Position numbers and translations under genes: made by a program. From contig VXAI01000157.1 in assembly GCA_013399305.1 (NCBI GenBank), positions 736,368-800,367 on the forward strand: a stretch of DNA of 64,000 nt, in the 5' to 3' direction. The notes beneath the pieces are model-generated. The model saw only the letters and a program-made list of their open reading frames with translations, had not been told where the DNA came from and did no database searches. Every line of letters starts with the position of its first letter. Positions within the stretch are counted from its first letter, which is position 1. This DNA is from Rostratula benghalensis (lineage: Eukaryota > Chordata > Aves > Charadriiformes > Rostratulidae). Below, one piece after another: positions 43,901 to 57,269 of the stretch.

Positions 43901-45093
43901 TGGTGGGTTTGTTTTTTCTTTCCAAATTAAAGTGTATTTGAGAACAAACCGGTTGCAGTTGTAGAAAACTATACTATAAACTTCTAACAATTTTAGTAGG
44001 TAAAAAAGTAAACAAAGATGTGAAACTGGATAGAAAGAGAAAATTTACTGGCTTATGAAAACATTTGTATATACAAACTTATCCCCATGGTGAAATATAA
44101 AAAAATGTACACTCTGGAAAGCATGCCTATTAAAACATTTTACCTGGCCTTAGAAAGGATACTAATAATTTATACTCTGAATGAGAATTAATTTGCTGTG
44201 CTTACTCTGAGTGCCAAGTTCACAAACAGCACCTACCTGGACAAAATGTCCTGTTACTTGCTCACGAAGAATAAAGTTGTTTGCCTTTAAACATGGATTT
44301 CTACTACGATGACCCAGAAAAGGTACGCAGAGCATACTGGACTACTGCAACACTCATGGAACATAACATGGGTTTCGTTCTGTACCTCTGTTCCTTAAAG
44401 GCCACGTAGGAATTTGTTGCATCACCTCTAAAGAGAGGGAATTAAAAAAAAAAATAATCCCCAGCAACAAAACCTCAACACAACCCACCTCCGACCCCCA
44501 TTACTATGGTTGCTTAAATAGGAAGTTATTTTGCATCTCTTGTTGGGTGAAATTCCAGCTAATTTCTGACATACAGCAGAGCATTTGGAAATACAATATA
44601 AAAAGTCGTATTAAACTAATTTTCAATTTGCCAAAATTATTTCATATGATTAAGCATGCCAACAAACCCCACCCAGAAAGAACAGCCCAGCTCTTTCTGA
44701 TAATCATTAAGACATGATCTGTAAATGGAATTTGAAATTGTTAATGGGACTTCTGTGGAAACTTGACATGGTATTTTGAAATGCTTTCTCTAGTGGGCTC
44801 TGCAAGTTTGCAAATACAGCATTTTCAAAGAAAGTAAGCATCTTTAAGAGGCCAGGCTGTGTACATCTAATAAAAGCAGAATGTTAGCACAGGTTTTCTA
44901 AACTTGGCTGGTAACTCCATTACATTGATTTAAAATTGGATCTGCATATAAAACCTAGTAATGTACATCTAAATAAGTGACAAAGTGATTAAGTAATCCC
45001 CATAGTTGTACTGTTCCAAGAGTAAATAAATAGTTTAAAATATGCATCTCAATTTAAAAAAAACAGAATAGTATGCACAAAGTGAAGGCACAG
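37961..45093. other. MARVELD2-GTF2H2 intergenic region
   Basis: Seven kilobases without a recognisable host exon apart from one LTR-like element. The right end must contain the MARVELD2 3' UTR, whose poly(A) site was not fixed. Human occludin lies in the equivalent interval. No occludin-like transmembrane or ELL-domain exon was seen here. Confidence 0.55.
40686..41307 (+). mobile_element. LTR-like element
   Basis: Starts TGTAGTTTGGGCTGGGCTGG, contains an AT-rich A-run stretch (40770-40830), and ends near ATTTCA. Its parts resemble a common avian ERVL LTR by memory. The target duplication is not clear, so the borders are approximate. Confidence 0.55.
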
Positions 45094-48000
45094 CTAAGTT
45101 TCTACTTTCCAATTCATAATTTTATCATAGTCCTGAATTCGTTGTTTAATGTGAGAGAGCTTATTCTTTAGGTATTCACAACGCTCCTTTTTCTCCAGAA
45201 ATGCAGGATCCTGCCAAAAATACAAAAACCTTTACATTAATATATTGCACCTTCAGGCTCTTCCAAGAGTAGTATATTATGAGTTGTGTTTTTAAGGACA
45301 GAATATAAATATATATAAATATACAAATCCCCCAAAATAACCAGTCTTCTGAATACAGAATACTGAGATGAGACATAGTCTCAGAAGATGAAAATCTTAA
45401 CTATTAGGATTTTCTCCCCCCCACATATGGCTAATGAACTCATTCTCAAAACAGTTTGTTGGCCTGAGTGGAGTGGGATGTTCCCTAACTTTGCTAAAGT
45501 TTTCAAAGACAAAAGATAACATAGCTTTGTAGTAGTTAAGGATACCCTGAGATAGCAAATTGCACCGAGTGTCAGACATGTTGGCTATTTACATTCTCTT
45601 TGATATTCCTTAGATTCACTAGGATCATAAAGCTGAAAACACTCACATTTTTCTTCTTCTTGTATTCTTGCAGAACTTTTGATATCCTTTCCTGTTCCTA
45701 ATGAGAAAGACCACATGTGTTTAAACACTTTGAGTGTCCTCCATATCTTCATGTAAATACTACAAAATATTCATCAGAAGTAAAATTCATATTTGATTAA
45801 TCAAATGAAGTTGTAACATTTTCGTTCTAAATCTTGTACTTCAGAAATAGTGAAAGTACATTAACTGTAACTCACTCAAGTTCAAAAGGGACTAGGACAA
45901 AAAAAACATCCAAACAAAAGCCCCATGTCTGCAACTTTTGGTATGCTTGTCTGATGACCAAAGACCAAACAAAAAATAACATATTTGGGGAAGCTTTCTC
46001 CCCTACCAAGTCACTGCAAGCATTACAAGACATTGTGCCCTAGCTAAAGGCAGTCAGAAGCTGCCAAATCCCACAGTTGTTTTCCTTGAGCCTGTTTCAC
46101 AGGTACTTACATATATGCTTTCAGGATGGTGGGGAAGCTGCCTCATCAATGCCTCCAGTTCATCAAACTTTTTTAATACAGCATGAACTTCCACAGACAG
46201 TTCTTTGTACTCAGCAAACTGATCATTGAACACTGCTTTGTATCGGTCTCGCATTTCATTTGTTTGAATTGCTGGGTACTTCCTAAAAAGAGAAATAAAA
46301 ATTGACTTCAACATGCACAAGGAACCTTCACCTTGATAGTATTTCTATATTGTTTGCTAATCTCATAACCTGCTGAAATTTGCAGGTATGTAAAGCATTG
46401 AAATCACAGAGTCACTGAATGATTCTGTGACAGAATGGTTGAGGTTGGAAGGGACCTCTGGCAGGGCCACCAAGAGCTGGCTCCCAGTGCTGCATCCACA
46501 TGGCTTTTGAGTATCTCTGATGATGGAGACTCCATAATCTTTCTGAGCAACCTGTGCTAACCTTCACAGTTAAAAAGATTTTCCTGTTCAGGTGGAACAC
46601 CCTGTTTAAGCTTGTGTCCCCCTCTATGGAAAATAGTATAAAAATTAATTTACGATCTCATACTTCACCATGAAAAGGCTTACCCTTTAAAAGGGAGCAT
46701 GTTATAGATTTAGCATTTAGAAACTGCAGGAGTAGTTAAATTTCAGGAGCTAAGACGACAAGTAATTTCCCGTGTATTTTATGTTTTTCTGTGTGGTGGT
46801 CTGCTGTTCCTTTGGCACCAGATTATAACATTCTGCTTTAACATTAGAGGTTTGAGTGGGGTTTTTTAAATTTAAGATTCTGTGTTTGTATTAGTGGTTC
46901 TGTGCTACTGATACCAGCTCCCATCCTCTCTACTTTTAACATTCACTTAATAAAGAATTATGAGTTCCAATAGGACATGCATGGCAAAGGAACTCTGAGT
47001 GTGTATGTGAGAAATCCTGAGTGAAAAGTATTCTCCATAGGTTTGTTCATCAAAGTTAAGTAACTTACGCTAAGTAGTCTGGCATCACTATAGGTTTAGG
47101 AATGTGGCCTGCAGGTATATGACCATTAAGTAATTCTGGTTTTCTTTCCATTGATTTAAGTTGCCTATAAGTGACCTCCTCTTTTGGTCTGTCATCACTT
47201 CCATACTGTTTTAAAAGAAAGAAAAAAACAAACAAACAAACAAACAAAAAAGTTCTTACTGCAAATGCAATTTACATAAACCACAAAATACTCAACTCAT
47301 TTGAAGACAGAGGTACCAGTACTGAGCAGCACTGAGCAGAAATAGGTATTTCTCACAACCCTTACTGTAAGTAGAAAATTAGAAAAGAGCAACAGTAGTG
47401 TTTTGCACACATACCCATATTCAGTTTGTTCTAGCAGTGGTATCAGTGACAGATAAATACTTATTGAGGCTTGGAAAGATTTGTCTTGTATGTCTTTAAA
47501 AAAAAAAAAAGGAAGTTTTCTTGAATTTCTATCTACTTTGTGAATGGTCAGGAATCACTCAGTTCTCTGGAGCTCCCTTTTCCTCTTATTTCCTATTGCA
47601 CAATTTATCACTTGATCCACAAACGAAAGCACATGGAGTTTTGTTGGAACAAATAAAAAAAGATCCTGATCCAGAACTGAAGCAACGGAGAAAACAGTGG
47701 TAGGAAATTCAAGGTATCTAAGAGGAGAAATTTAGGCCTGAAATAAACACACCATAAATTCTCTGGGAACCATCATCATCTTCTGTTAAGATCCTGTACA
47801 GTCATTGTATATACAGTATGTAACTGCACCTTTGTGCAGCAGAAGCACTAAAAGTGCTGATACTTCAAAACTGGTTAGGAGGTCTTCAGACAAGTCCAAG
47901 GCATAGGAAAAGGCTCAACTCATGGAGCACCAACCACTGCGCTTCTGCTGGTTCTCCTCCACATGAAGCAGACAGCCAGGAGGAAAAGAGTCTCTAAAAC

Positions 48001-51000
48001 CTACACTGCATCAGATGACCATGTCTGCCAAATGCTGTGATAAATGCTACAGAACCTCTCACTATAAAAAGAGGGTAAGAGTACATACAGAGGCAGTCAT
48101 CAGATTTGGATTTTACGGTAAATTTTATAACCTAGCCTAGCTAGCAGTAACTTTACAAGCCTCCGAATTTGCTAGGTAGGACAATGTTGTCTAGAAAACA
48201 GTACAGAATTATACCTGATCTCTTCCAAACCAAGTAAGTAAAGATATAGATAGGTTAAGCAAAATAGTCAACAGAAGAAAAAAGAGTAACCATTTGGAAA
48301 TATCAGTAAACAGAAAAATGAATTTCTACTTCCTACCTTCTTTTCTGGAAAAGAAGACTGTGTTTTCATCTATCAAAAAAATGGAGAGAACTGTAAGTTT
48401 TACAGTATGCAAAAGCACAGACTATTAAAATCTGAACTTTCTCAAAATCGTGCTGTACAGAGTTACTACATTTATATTTAGGTATGAAGAAATTGAAGAA
48501 TTTAACATAAGAAATATTTGCAGATCAACTGACTTAAAGACTGTTTAGTATCGGTGGAGCGAAACCACCCAAATCCCAGAACAAGGACAGGACCTCCCAG
48601 AACATAGCCATAAGGGACAGCTTGCAGGAAATATTCCATCCACTTCCCAGCCTCCTTCGTTATTTCACATTCCAGCCCGTATTAACTCACTGACGCCCTG
48701 CATCCTAATTCAGTGCTGAGAAAACAGAAAAAGGGACGCTGCACGAACCAGCACTCGTGGCTCCAGCAGCAGCTGCTTTGTGCAGTGCTCTCCAGAGCCT
48801 AACCAGTACCATAGAAGTAGTTAGAAATATTAAAATAACTGGAATAAAACCCCATGGAGGGTAACAGGGAAGAGTGACTGAACACCTGCGTAATTCCAGC
48901 CGTCACCTTATTCTTGCAGGACATATTAATGGTGGTTAAAAAACTTTCATGAAAGAGCTGCAATGTACTTTTTGAAAGGGGGAGTCTGTTTTATGCAAAG
49001 TGGAGGGATGGAAGCCAGTGTTAAATGAAAATGCTGCAAACCAGATTGCAGTCACAAAGCAGAGGAAATGCAATTTGAAACTCACTCTCTCCTACTCAAA
49101 TCACTTAAATCGTGACCTCTCCTGAAGTTAGGTCTATGTAGGCTTCATATATGCTAAATTTTATGCTATATTATGTTTTATTAAATTTTAAAGGGGTTTT
49201 TTTGGTGATGTTGTCATATGAATGAGGTTTTACGCAAATAACTTTGAATGCTCTGGTTGATAATGAGAAGTCTCTACCATTACAGTTCATTATTAACCAG
49301 GCGAGTATTGAATGCTTTTAAGTAAGGGCACAGCCAGAAGCAAGGCAAAATACTTGACATGAAAAAGATGAAGCTGATCGAAATCTGGGACACCAAAATC
49401 TAACCAACTCTGTTATTACTGTCATTTTCTGGTAACTCTTGTAAGGAAAGCTGAAAAGACCTAAAGAACTAGCTTGGAGATTTGCCTAGAAAGTAAAAAA
49501 AAAAAAAAAATTTCACGTTCTTATGGTCATTTGTACTAGCACTTAATGTGCTGAAAGCACAGTCTTCAAATAAATGCTGGGTGGCTTTAAGCCTAACCCT
49601 CCTGAACAGCTGAACAAGCACATTGTTCATTTCTTCCTTTGTTTGGAAAGTACACACCAGGAAGTAGTTCATCGGCTGGGGCAGGAAGAGAGCCGAGTAT
49701 TACCAACAGACCAGAGCCAGGCTCCTTACCAAAGTGAATTAAAAAAAAAAAAATTAACAAGAAACCTCCAAGAGTTTGGATCAGACATCTTAAAAACGCC
49801 TTACATTTGGAGATCTCAAATACTGTTAAGATTTGTGAATTTTCACACTCAAGGGCTGCAGAGAAGACACCTGATAGGACTTCATCTACAGCACAGGAAG
49901 ATCTTACAACTCAGAATCATAGAATAGTTTGGGTTGGAAGGAACCATTAAAGGCCATCTAGTCCAATCCCCCTTCAATGAGCAGGAACATCTTCAACTGG
50001 ATCAGGTTGCTCAGAGCTTCATCCAGCTTGACCTTGAATGCATCCAGTGATCGGTCATTTACCACCTCTCTGGGGAAACCCCTACCAAAGTTCCACCACC
50101 CGCATCTTAAAAACATTTTTCCCTTTATCTAGTCTGGATCTACCCTCTTGCAGTTTAAAACCATTACCCCTTGTCCTACCACTACAGACCCTACTAAAAA
50201 GTTAAATCACATCTTTCATGGAGGCTCCCCTTAAGTACTAGAAGGCTGCTATTAGGTCTCCCCAGAGCCTTCTCTTCTCCAGATTGAACAAACCCAACTC
50301 TCTCAGCCTGTCCTCATGGGAGACGTGCTCCAGCCTTCTTGTCATTTTTGTGGCCCTCCTCTGGACCCATTCCAATGCTGAGGGATCCAGAGCTGGACAC
50401 AGTTCTCCAGGTGAGGTCTCACCAGAGTGGAGTACAGGGGCAGGACCACCTTCCTGAACCTGCTGGCCACAACGCCCCATCACTCCATGCACGGCAGATA
50501 CAAAACGGTAACTACTGCCTTACCTCCTGCTCCATTAATTCCCGGTGCCTCCTAGCTCCTTCGTGTCTCCACAACTTTAGAGAAACCACTGCGCTAATTA
50601 GGTAGACGATCACCGTGACAAACAAGAAGATGATTGCTGCTGTCTGACCTCCCTCCACACGGCAAAAAGATGCATTTATCGGCGTCTTAAACAACTGGTA
50701 GTAGCAGAGCCCTCCTCGGTTGGTGTCATTCACGTACACTATGGCGGCCGACATGTACAGAAGGAACAAAGCCACGTTAATCCCGAACTCAGTCAGGGGC
50801 CACCAGTTGGAGTCGAGGAGGATGGTCCGGTAGTACATGGACATGCCCAGCACCAGCAGCACTATCGTGACAACCCACGCCATCCCCGCCACCACCAGGA
50901 TGAAAGGCGTCTTGGGTCCGCTGTAGGAGTAGCCACCGTAGGCGCCGCCGGCCCCGTAGCCGTAGGGCTGCGAGTACCCGAACATGTTGTACCACTCGTT

Positions 51001-51606
51001 GTCCTTGTGGACATAGGCCGTGACGCAGGCGAAGACGGCAGCGCCCAGCAGCAGCTCCACCACGCAGAGGATCCTCAGCAGCCCGGCCCAGGACTTCATG
51101 TAGGCGTACCGCTGGTTGTAGGCCTCCACACGCTCGCTGTAGGTCTGGCCGGTGGCAGCCCGGTGCTCCAGCGACCCGAAAGGGTCCTCCGGCAGCATGG
51201 CTTCGGCCTCCTTCCGCGAGTTGTAGCTCCCGCCCGACCCTCCGTAGGGATCCTTGTAGGAACCGGGCACTAAGCGGGGCTGCGGGGGAGCCGGGGAGGA
51301 GGGTGGCGAGCACTCGACCCCGTCGGAGATGTACCTGATGTCGGAGGCCGTGCTGTCCCAGCTGGAGCCGTTGCGGCGTCTCCCTTTGAAGAAGTTCTTC
51401 CACGAGTCCGGGATGAACCGTCGGACCGGCTTCAGCTCGGCCGGGCCCCCCTCCCCGGGGTAGGCGCCGGGGCCGAAAGGGGGCTGCAGGGGAAGCGGTG
51501 GGGGCGGCAAGGGGGCGTCGGTTCCCGGCTCTACCTCCCGGGTAAGAGGGGAGCCAGCACCGGCCCCGCGGGGCCGCCCGCCCTCCGAGCCGGCGCTCCG
51601 TGACAT
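45094..51606 (-). CDS. MARVELD2: MARVELD2 (tricellulin), complete, 6 coding exons
   Basis: Tricellulin seals tricellular contacts of epithelial tight junctions. Exons in order: 51606-50524, 48369-48337, 47205-47069, 46282-46111, 45697-45647, 45210-45094. All are GT-AG and in phase, giving 1593 bases or 530 residues plus stop (human about 558). The N-terminal cytosolic tail (1-175) carries [15 protein letters not shown] and [16 protein letters not shown] four-helix MARVEL domain follows, with membrane segments near 176-198, 233-258, 273-292 and 322-346. The C-terminal occludin/ELL coiled-coil domain covers about 420-530 ([18 protein letters not shown]). The distinctive N-terminus and the lack of the occludin Tyr/Gly-rich loop pattern separate it from OCLN. 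The start is the first ATG in a GC-rich leader, and the N-terminal 30 residues diverge from mammals. Confidence 0.96.
46401..46625 (-). mobile_element. CR1 LINE 3' fragment
   Basis: Reverse-oriented CR1 end (gaatggttgaggttggaaggg) with diverged body, in a MARVELD2 intron in the sense orientation. Confidence 0.75.
47222..47250. repeat. (CAAA)n microsatellite
   Basis: Six CAAA units about 17 bases upstream of the acceptor of the 47069-47205 exon. They read as TTTG units within the polypyrimidine side of that intron. Confidence 0.9.
48337..48369 (-). CDS. MARVELD2: MARVELD2 micro-exon (33 bases)
   Basis: It encodes 11 residues ([11 protein letters not shown]), phase 0 to 0, with an acceptor and gtagga donor. 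It corresponds to the variable segment after the last membrane helix of tricellulin. Skipping it would leave the frame intact. Confidence 0.75.
49912..50487 (-). mobile_element. CR1 LINE, 5'-truncated
   Basis: Reverse-oriented CR1 with 3' end at 49912 (atcatagaatagtttgggttgg) and a partly open ORF2 tail ([19 protein letters not shown]). It lies in MARVELD2 intron 1, sense to the gene, and its truncated end comes within about 40 bases of the exon 1 donor. Confidence 0.92.
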
Positions 51607-52070
51607 GGCTGGCGCTGGGCCCGGCCTCAGGTCGCTCCCCGGCCCGGCCGCCTCTCACCCCGACGGCGGCAGGAAGCCGAGTCCAAAGGGCGGCAGGAAA
51701 AGGGACGATCCCGCTGGAAAGAGTGCGTGAGGCGGGAACGGGGGGAGTGCCCGGGCCGAGAACACCCGAGGCTCCCTTTCCTTTCCCTCCCCTCCCCTCC
51801 TCTCCCCGCCGCCTGCACCTGCGCCGCCCCGCCCGGGCGGCCTCACCTGCGGCGGCGGCGGCGGCTTCCGGAGCGGCGGGGGCGGCCGCTTTGCGGGGGT
51901 GGGAGAGCGGCTCCTCGCCGTGTCCGCGGCGGGGCGTGGGAGGGATGGAAACCCCGAAAAGGTGGAGACGGGACGGTCCCTTTTCCCGTGCCCGCCAGTT
52001 GAAGGAGGCAGCCGGGGCGGTGCACCGTCAGCTTCTACAGAGCGCGAAGGACAGCAGGACCTCTGGTCCA
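50900..52070. promoter_or_regulatory. MARVELD2: CpG island over MARVELD2 exon 1 and promoter
   Basis: Very GC- and CpG-rich, spanning exon 1, the 5' UTR and sequence up to the gap. No TATA box was seen. The open frames on both strands between 51600 and 52080 are composition-driven. Confidence 0.8.
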
Positions 52071-52087
52071 TCCCATTAAATTACACG

Positions 52088-52226
52088 NNNNNNNNNNNNN
52101 NNNNNNNNNNNNNNNNNNNNNNNNNNNNNNNNNNNNNNNNNNNNNNNNNNNNNNNNNNNNNNNNNNNNNNNNNNNNNNNNNNNNNNNNNNNNNNNNNNNN
52201 NNNNNNNNNNNNNNNNNNNNNNNNNN
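52088..52226. other. Assembly gap (139 N)
   Basis: A run of N between GC-rich promoter DNA and AT-rich DNA. The base composition changes sharply across it, so the true gap size and adjacency are uncertain. Confidence 1.
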
Positions 52227-55200
52227 CTAAATTTTATTTTATTTCTGTTTAATATTTATACTTCGTGTTCACATGAAATAAAATATGTGTGTTCCAGTAC
52301 AAAACAGCATTAATACCATAGGACTTTTATTGACATCATCAGCATGGGATATCAAACTTTTTAATTGGGCACTACAGTCTCTTCTGTCCTAAGGTTCAAA
52401 CTTCCAAACAACAATTCATTATTATTTTTTTTAAGGTATAAATTTTAGTAAAACCTTCCAATGCTGACAACCTATCACATAGAGTCCAGAAACTTGCTGT
52501 ACAAATGCAAAACAAATAAAAAAAATGTGTTAAAGAAAAATTAGGAGTGACACTACCTACCTATAGTCTCTTTCTAAGTCACATTAGTCTTATTGTTACC
52601 TCTTTTTATAGATGTGGGTAACTTATAGCTCAGAAGAGGGAGGAAATGGCTTGTGATTTGGTATTCAGCTCACGTATGATCCTTCAAGCTAAGGGGAAGC
52701 TGAAGGTGCTAAGGGTGTTGCCTTCTAGCCCACCTATGTAGCTAAAGGAATGTTTTTGTGCAGACTACACTCTCTTCAGCAAAGGTCTCTGTAGCATATT
52801 AGTCTCTTCTCGTGAGTTAGTGACTGGTATTTTGTTATATTCAGTCACTATCCTACTCCACTATTTTTAATTCATCTTCCTCCACAACTGCTTGAGCAGC
52901 AGCAGGCAGAGGCTGATGCAGGTTTGTTTCTGCTGCATTGGCCAGAAGTAAAAAGGAATCCATCTCATTCATTCTCGTTCCTCCTGCTTTTCTCTGTCTG
53001 CACAGCCAGCCCCGAAGCATTCACATCAGCAGGCTCCCCCTCGTAACTAACATATAATTCTGGCACGACAGGATCTTTTATCAATAAGTGTTTTCAAATT
53101 TTCACCTGTAAAATTATCATGCCAAGGGTAAATTACCGTGGGGGAAAAAAGTCTCCTGCTCTCTCAGTGGCAAAACTGCAGTGCAAAGGACTGCCCCCAT
53201 GCTGTACAAGCCTCCCCCCCCCTTCACCGACACTCAGCAGCTTTCAAATATTCTGGCAGTAACAACCTCTATTCACCACCACTAATTCAAGGCACCACAC
53301 ATTCTTTTCTTACGTCACTACCATCAGTATTTCACATTATGGCTCTGTGCACGTCTTTCAATTACAGGTATTTGCAGGCAGAGCTCTACATAGTTTATAT
53401 GGGAACCCGCAGAATATGTGGAAGTTACTCTCAGATAAAGCTTGAAATGCTAATGTATGTGTATTGAAATGGTAAATACCCAAGTTACTAATGCAGAGGC
53501 AAAAGGTTTACCAGAATTTAAATGTATGCTGTGGGCAAGATCAATGGTGTAAAGAAGTCTGCAACTAATTTGTGAGGTTATAAACATTTTGGCTTAGTTT
53601 AGGGAAATTGCAAAGGAACACACCAGGCTGGGATACCTTCCTTTGTTCCTGACTAGCAACCAAAATGGGGTTTAACACATTTGTTGGGGAACAGGCTGTT
53701 CTTTGGTAATACAGCATTAATCTTACAGGCCAGTATTTCATAGTTGAGGTCAGACTGCAATAGTACAGCCATGAATACAAAATAATCTGTCAGATGCCCT
53801 GGCAAACTTTTTCTCTTGGCTAAGAAAAGTTGGTCTTGTTTCAGTTAAATATGATCACCATGCTTTATTTGAAAAGAGCAATTAAGTCTCGTTTGGATTT
53901 CTGAGGTATCAGGGTTATAGAAATGTAACCCAGGCTCTACTGGTACAAATGGTCCCTATAGTTCCTAAGGCTCACTAGACTGACAGTATAGCAAGTCATG
54001 CTGTGCCACCTCATTAGGGCTGTATGGTCTAGAAAAAAAGCACTACAGCCTCACAACTACAAAAAAATCAGTATTTTTTTTGCAGCATTCTAACATCTGT
54101 GACAGAGGCACTTTGGTGGCTGCAGTTTTATAAAAAAACTTCATAGTCTGATAGGCAAAAATTCCACAAAATAACGATCAGTGCTGCTACGTAATTTCCA
54201 AAGAAGCGCTCATTAAAATATTATTGAAGTTTCATAGTTGTACAACTGCTTCGAAGGAGAAAGTAATAATTTCTCACCATATCTTCCTTATTATGCCTTT
54301 CACTAACACTACATGTAATTATGAATGTTTTGTCAGAGCTCCAGATTAATAATTTTTGTTGTGATTGAATAGTGGGCAAAGCGCACCACACCCTTTGTTT
54401 CAGCTCAAATTTGTTCTCACTCTATATTTTTGTTTGCAAAACTAAAGGTCTTATCCAGATCATGGACAAACAGACCTATGCCTAGGTCAGAGAACTAATA
54501 TTTGATACAATAGAAGAGACAGCTAAACAAGGATTAAAAACAAGATTGTAGTTAAAATGTTGGTACTAGCATTATAATTTTAGGTAGATTTGAACTGAAA
54601 AAAAAAAAAAAAAGTTTTAAGAGCCAAAATATAAAATAAGGCTGCAAGTGAGGGAAAAAAATCACACCACAGATGTACACTAAAGATGTTTCTGTATGAA
54701 AGGATTCTTTTCATTAAGTTATTAAGAAAGAAAATGTTCTTAGAGAAAGTGTGTGTCAACTTTACCTCCCTAAACATCTTTCAGTGGTAGTTTCCCAACA
54801 TTTTGGATAAAAGCAATCTGAGCTGAGAAGAACTACTATGAACATCATATCAGGTAGAACACAATGCTAATAGAATTAAAGATACTGGAAAATAAATAAT
54901 TAATATGTTTAGTTAAGTTGTCCTGTATATATTTGCATTACTTTGGATACCAAAGCATATTTTTTTGGATATGAAAGCATATAGATTTGATGTGTTATTC
55001 ACATTACCATAAAAAATTTACAGATTGCCTCCACAGAATAATAAATCCTTAGTGTCTGTCAACTGTGCATTTGTTACATAAAGTTATTATTATATAGCCT
55101 GCAAAATTAATTAATCCAGACGTTAAAGCCTTAGGTAAGATATAGAGCCTTTTGTTTGAAACAATTCACATAGCATAGGTGACCCAGCTGTAAGAACAGT

Positions 55201-55589
55201 GATTTTTGGATTACATACCATACGTGGTAACCACCTGCTACTGCATTGTCTCATGTTACACAGATTTTTTGGAACGCACTGAAAACTTTGGTTTTGTTTA
55301 CTTTACCTGGGAAAGGCTTTTTAAAACTTGTTGAGAATTGGCATTACTTTAAAGGGATCGGTAAGCAATGAAGAGCTAGTTGATGTAGCCTACAAGATCT
55401 CCAAAAGGCTTCTCACCAAAGGCATTTCTCCCTAAAGGCATTTAAAACAAGCTGTAAGCCTTAAAAGAACCATTAAGCCTAAAAGAACGACTTAATAGTA
55501 AGGTCTGATAAATAATTAACAGTTAGGAAATGGGGGAGGGGAGCATGTGTTAATAGTTAACTCCTACAATGGCGGGAAATTGGCAATCC
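52227..55589. other. Intergenic, nothing recognised
   Basis: AT-rich DNA with no exon with paired splice sites and no clear repeat. Short A- and T-runs only (for example A near 54598-54613). Confidence 0.5.
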
Positions 55590-55860
55590 AGTTCTGCAGG
55601 GATCAGTGCTAGGACGTGGGCTGGTCAGTACATCCCTAAAAGTAACCCTGTGAAAAAAGGGGGTGATGAGCTGAACTAGCAACTTGGCTGATGATGCTGA
55701 GTTAGACAGGCTATCAAGGATGTGGGCTGTCAGAAGAGCTGTGCCAGGACTTTATGAGACTGATGACAGAGCAATAACAAGGCAAAACTCAACGTACAGT
55801 TACCTGAAATCCATGCAGTGGAAAAAAGGGAAAAAGGATTGAAAATACTGCAACATGAGG
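55590..55860 (+). mobile_element. Old CR1 LINE fragment
   Basis: The blocks gcagggatcagtgctagga and cttggctgatgatgctgag match the CR1 reverse-transcriptase region in the right order, with many changes. Confidence 0.55.
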
Positions 55861-57264
55861 ACCCTGACTTACATATTTATAAAGCATCATATATGCCTCC
55901 CTTCTGACAAGAGATATTTGGTTAATTCTTTCAGACATATAAGTTTTTAAGATGTTCTTGGTGTTGTTTCAAACCTAACAGGAGAGCTTGAACCTTGACT
56001 GGAAGTGTATTTATGTACCAGCTATAGGCATAGACCAAATGTGTGCTTTTTGGTTAGGCAAATGAATAGAAGATATTGACATTTTGGGTTACAAAAATGT
56101 ATTATTATGCTTACTGATAAAAAAAATAAATATCTAAGTGCAAGAGTTACACTGATCTTGTTTTCTCATTGGGCTGGCTAACATAGCAAGATAAGGCAAT
56201 AAATCCATATGAAGACAGTGGCGGTAAACAGCGGCTTGAAGAGATATTATGCAGCAAGACGGTTTTCATGATCCTGTAAAAGTTGGGGGGCACAAACAAA
56301 ATACAAGTGAAAAAAACCTGCTAAACCACAATTAATGTATATATTTGTATTGTGAAAAGCAGCATGAGGACTTTAATGAAAACTACATGCAAGCTGCTGA
56401 AGAATGAGCCCAGAACAGAAATAAGCAGTTGGAGTTAATGTATACAAATCATAAAAATAGTGATTTCCTTAATTTTTGTCTTCACTCAACATTAAAGCTT
56501 CTTTGTAATTGTTATCCTTTGATTATAGATTTCACCACAAATGCAGGCCAACATTTTATTTTTTTTTTAGCTAGACTCTGCAAGATTACTGATTGAAATG
56601 TAAAAAAATGCCCAGAGTTTTGGTATCTTTAGAACAAGCTGTTTCTGATGAACACGTAAAACAGAACAGCAGTAATTTGTTAAACTTATGTGACAGTTTG
56701 AAGTGGTTTAAACTGCATAAACTTAAGATTATGTTTAGGAATACTTTGTGGTATTTCAACACTAATTTTGTCTCTGTGAATGTGGGATTAAGAATCTCAC
56801 CAGGGTATGGAGAGAGACTGATATGGACAAAGAGAGCAGACTTTGTCAGAGACTCCCAGCTTACTCTTCCATTAAAGGGACAATACAAGTGTGCCTCCTC
56901 AAGGAAGTGGGTTTTAGAACTAGCTTATAGCAAAATAAGATATTTGACAAGTTTAGCATTGCATGCAAATCTCATCTGTACTACTCACTTCTCTAAGAAG
57001 CTTAATTGTAATAGTTTCCTCAAAACACCAAGAATTTACCTTTTAATTTATAGATAAGGAACCCTTGGGCCTTGTAGAAAGTCCAGAACCCTGATCCTCC
57101 TTGGCAACAGTCAAAGGCCCTGGATGCATTTGAATCTATCCCCCTTCAGGTAGCTAAAGACATGTGGTATGTTTCTGTGCTAAACTGTGACCAAGACAGA
57201 AACTAGTTATTGCATGAATGAGGCAAAAAATGTGGTGGCTAACTACCTCATTTTGTGTGTGTGA
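55861..57264. other. Intergenic, nothing recognised
   Basis: A 154-codon open frame on + at 56593-57057 has no recognisable motif or splice context. It is probably chance in AT-rich DNA. Confidence 0.45.
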
Positions 57265-57269
57265 CCTGT

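Noticed and set aside
45094..51606. Calling this gene occludin (OCLN)
   Set aside because: The C-terminal ELL domain and four helices fit both, but the N-terminal motifs ([36 protein letters not shown]) and loop residues match tricellulin.
50789..51658. A 289-codon open frame overlapping MARVELD2 exon 1
   Set aside because: It is the same strand in another frame of very GC-rich DNA. The 364-codon frame has clear tricellulin motifs and membrane helices; this one has none.
51655..52252. Several proline/arginine-rich ORFs on both strands, one reading through the N gap
   Set aside because: Composition artefacts of the CpG island; no domains, and one depends on unknown bases.
56593..57057. A 154-codon + strand ORF
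   Set aside because: Low-complexity-free but no motif, no splice or promoter context, AT-rich chance frame is likely.
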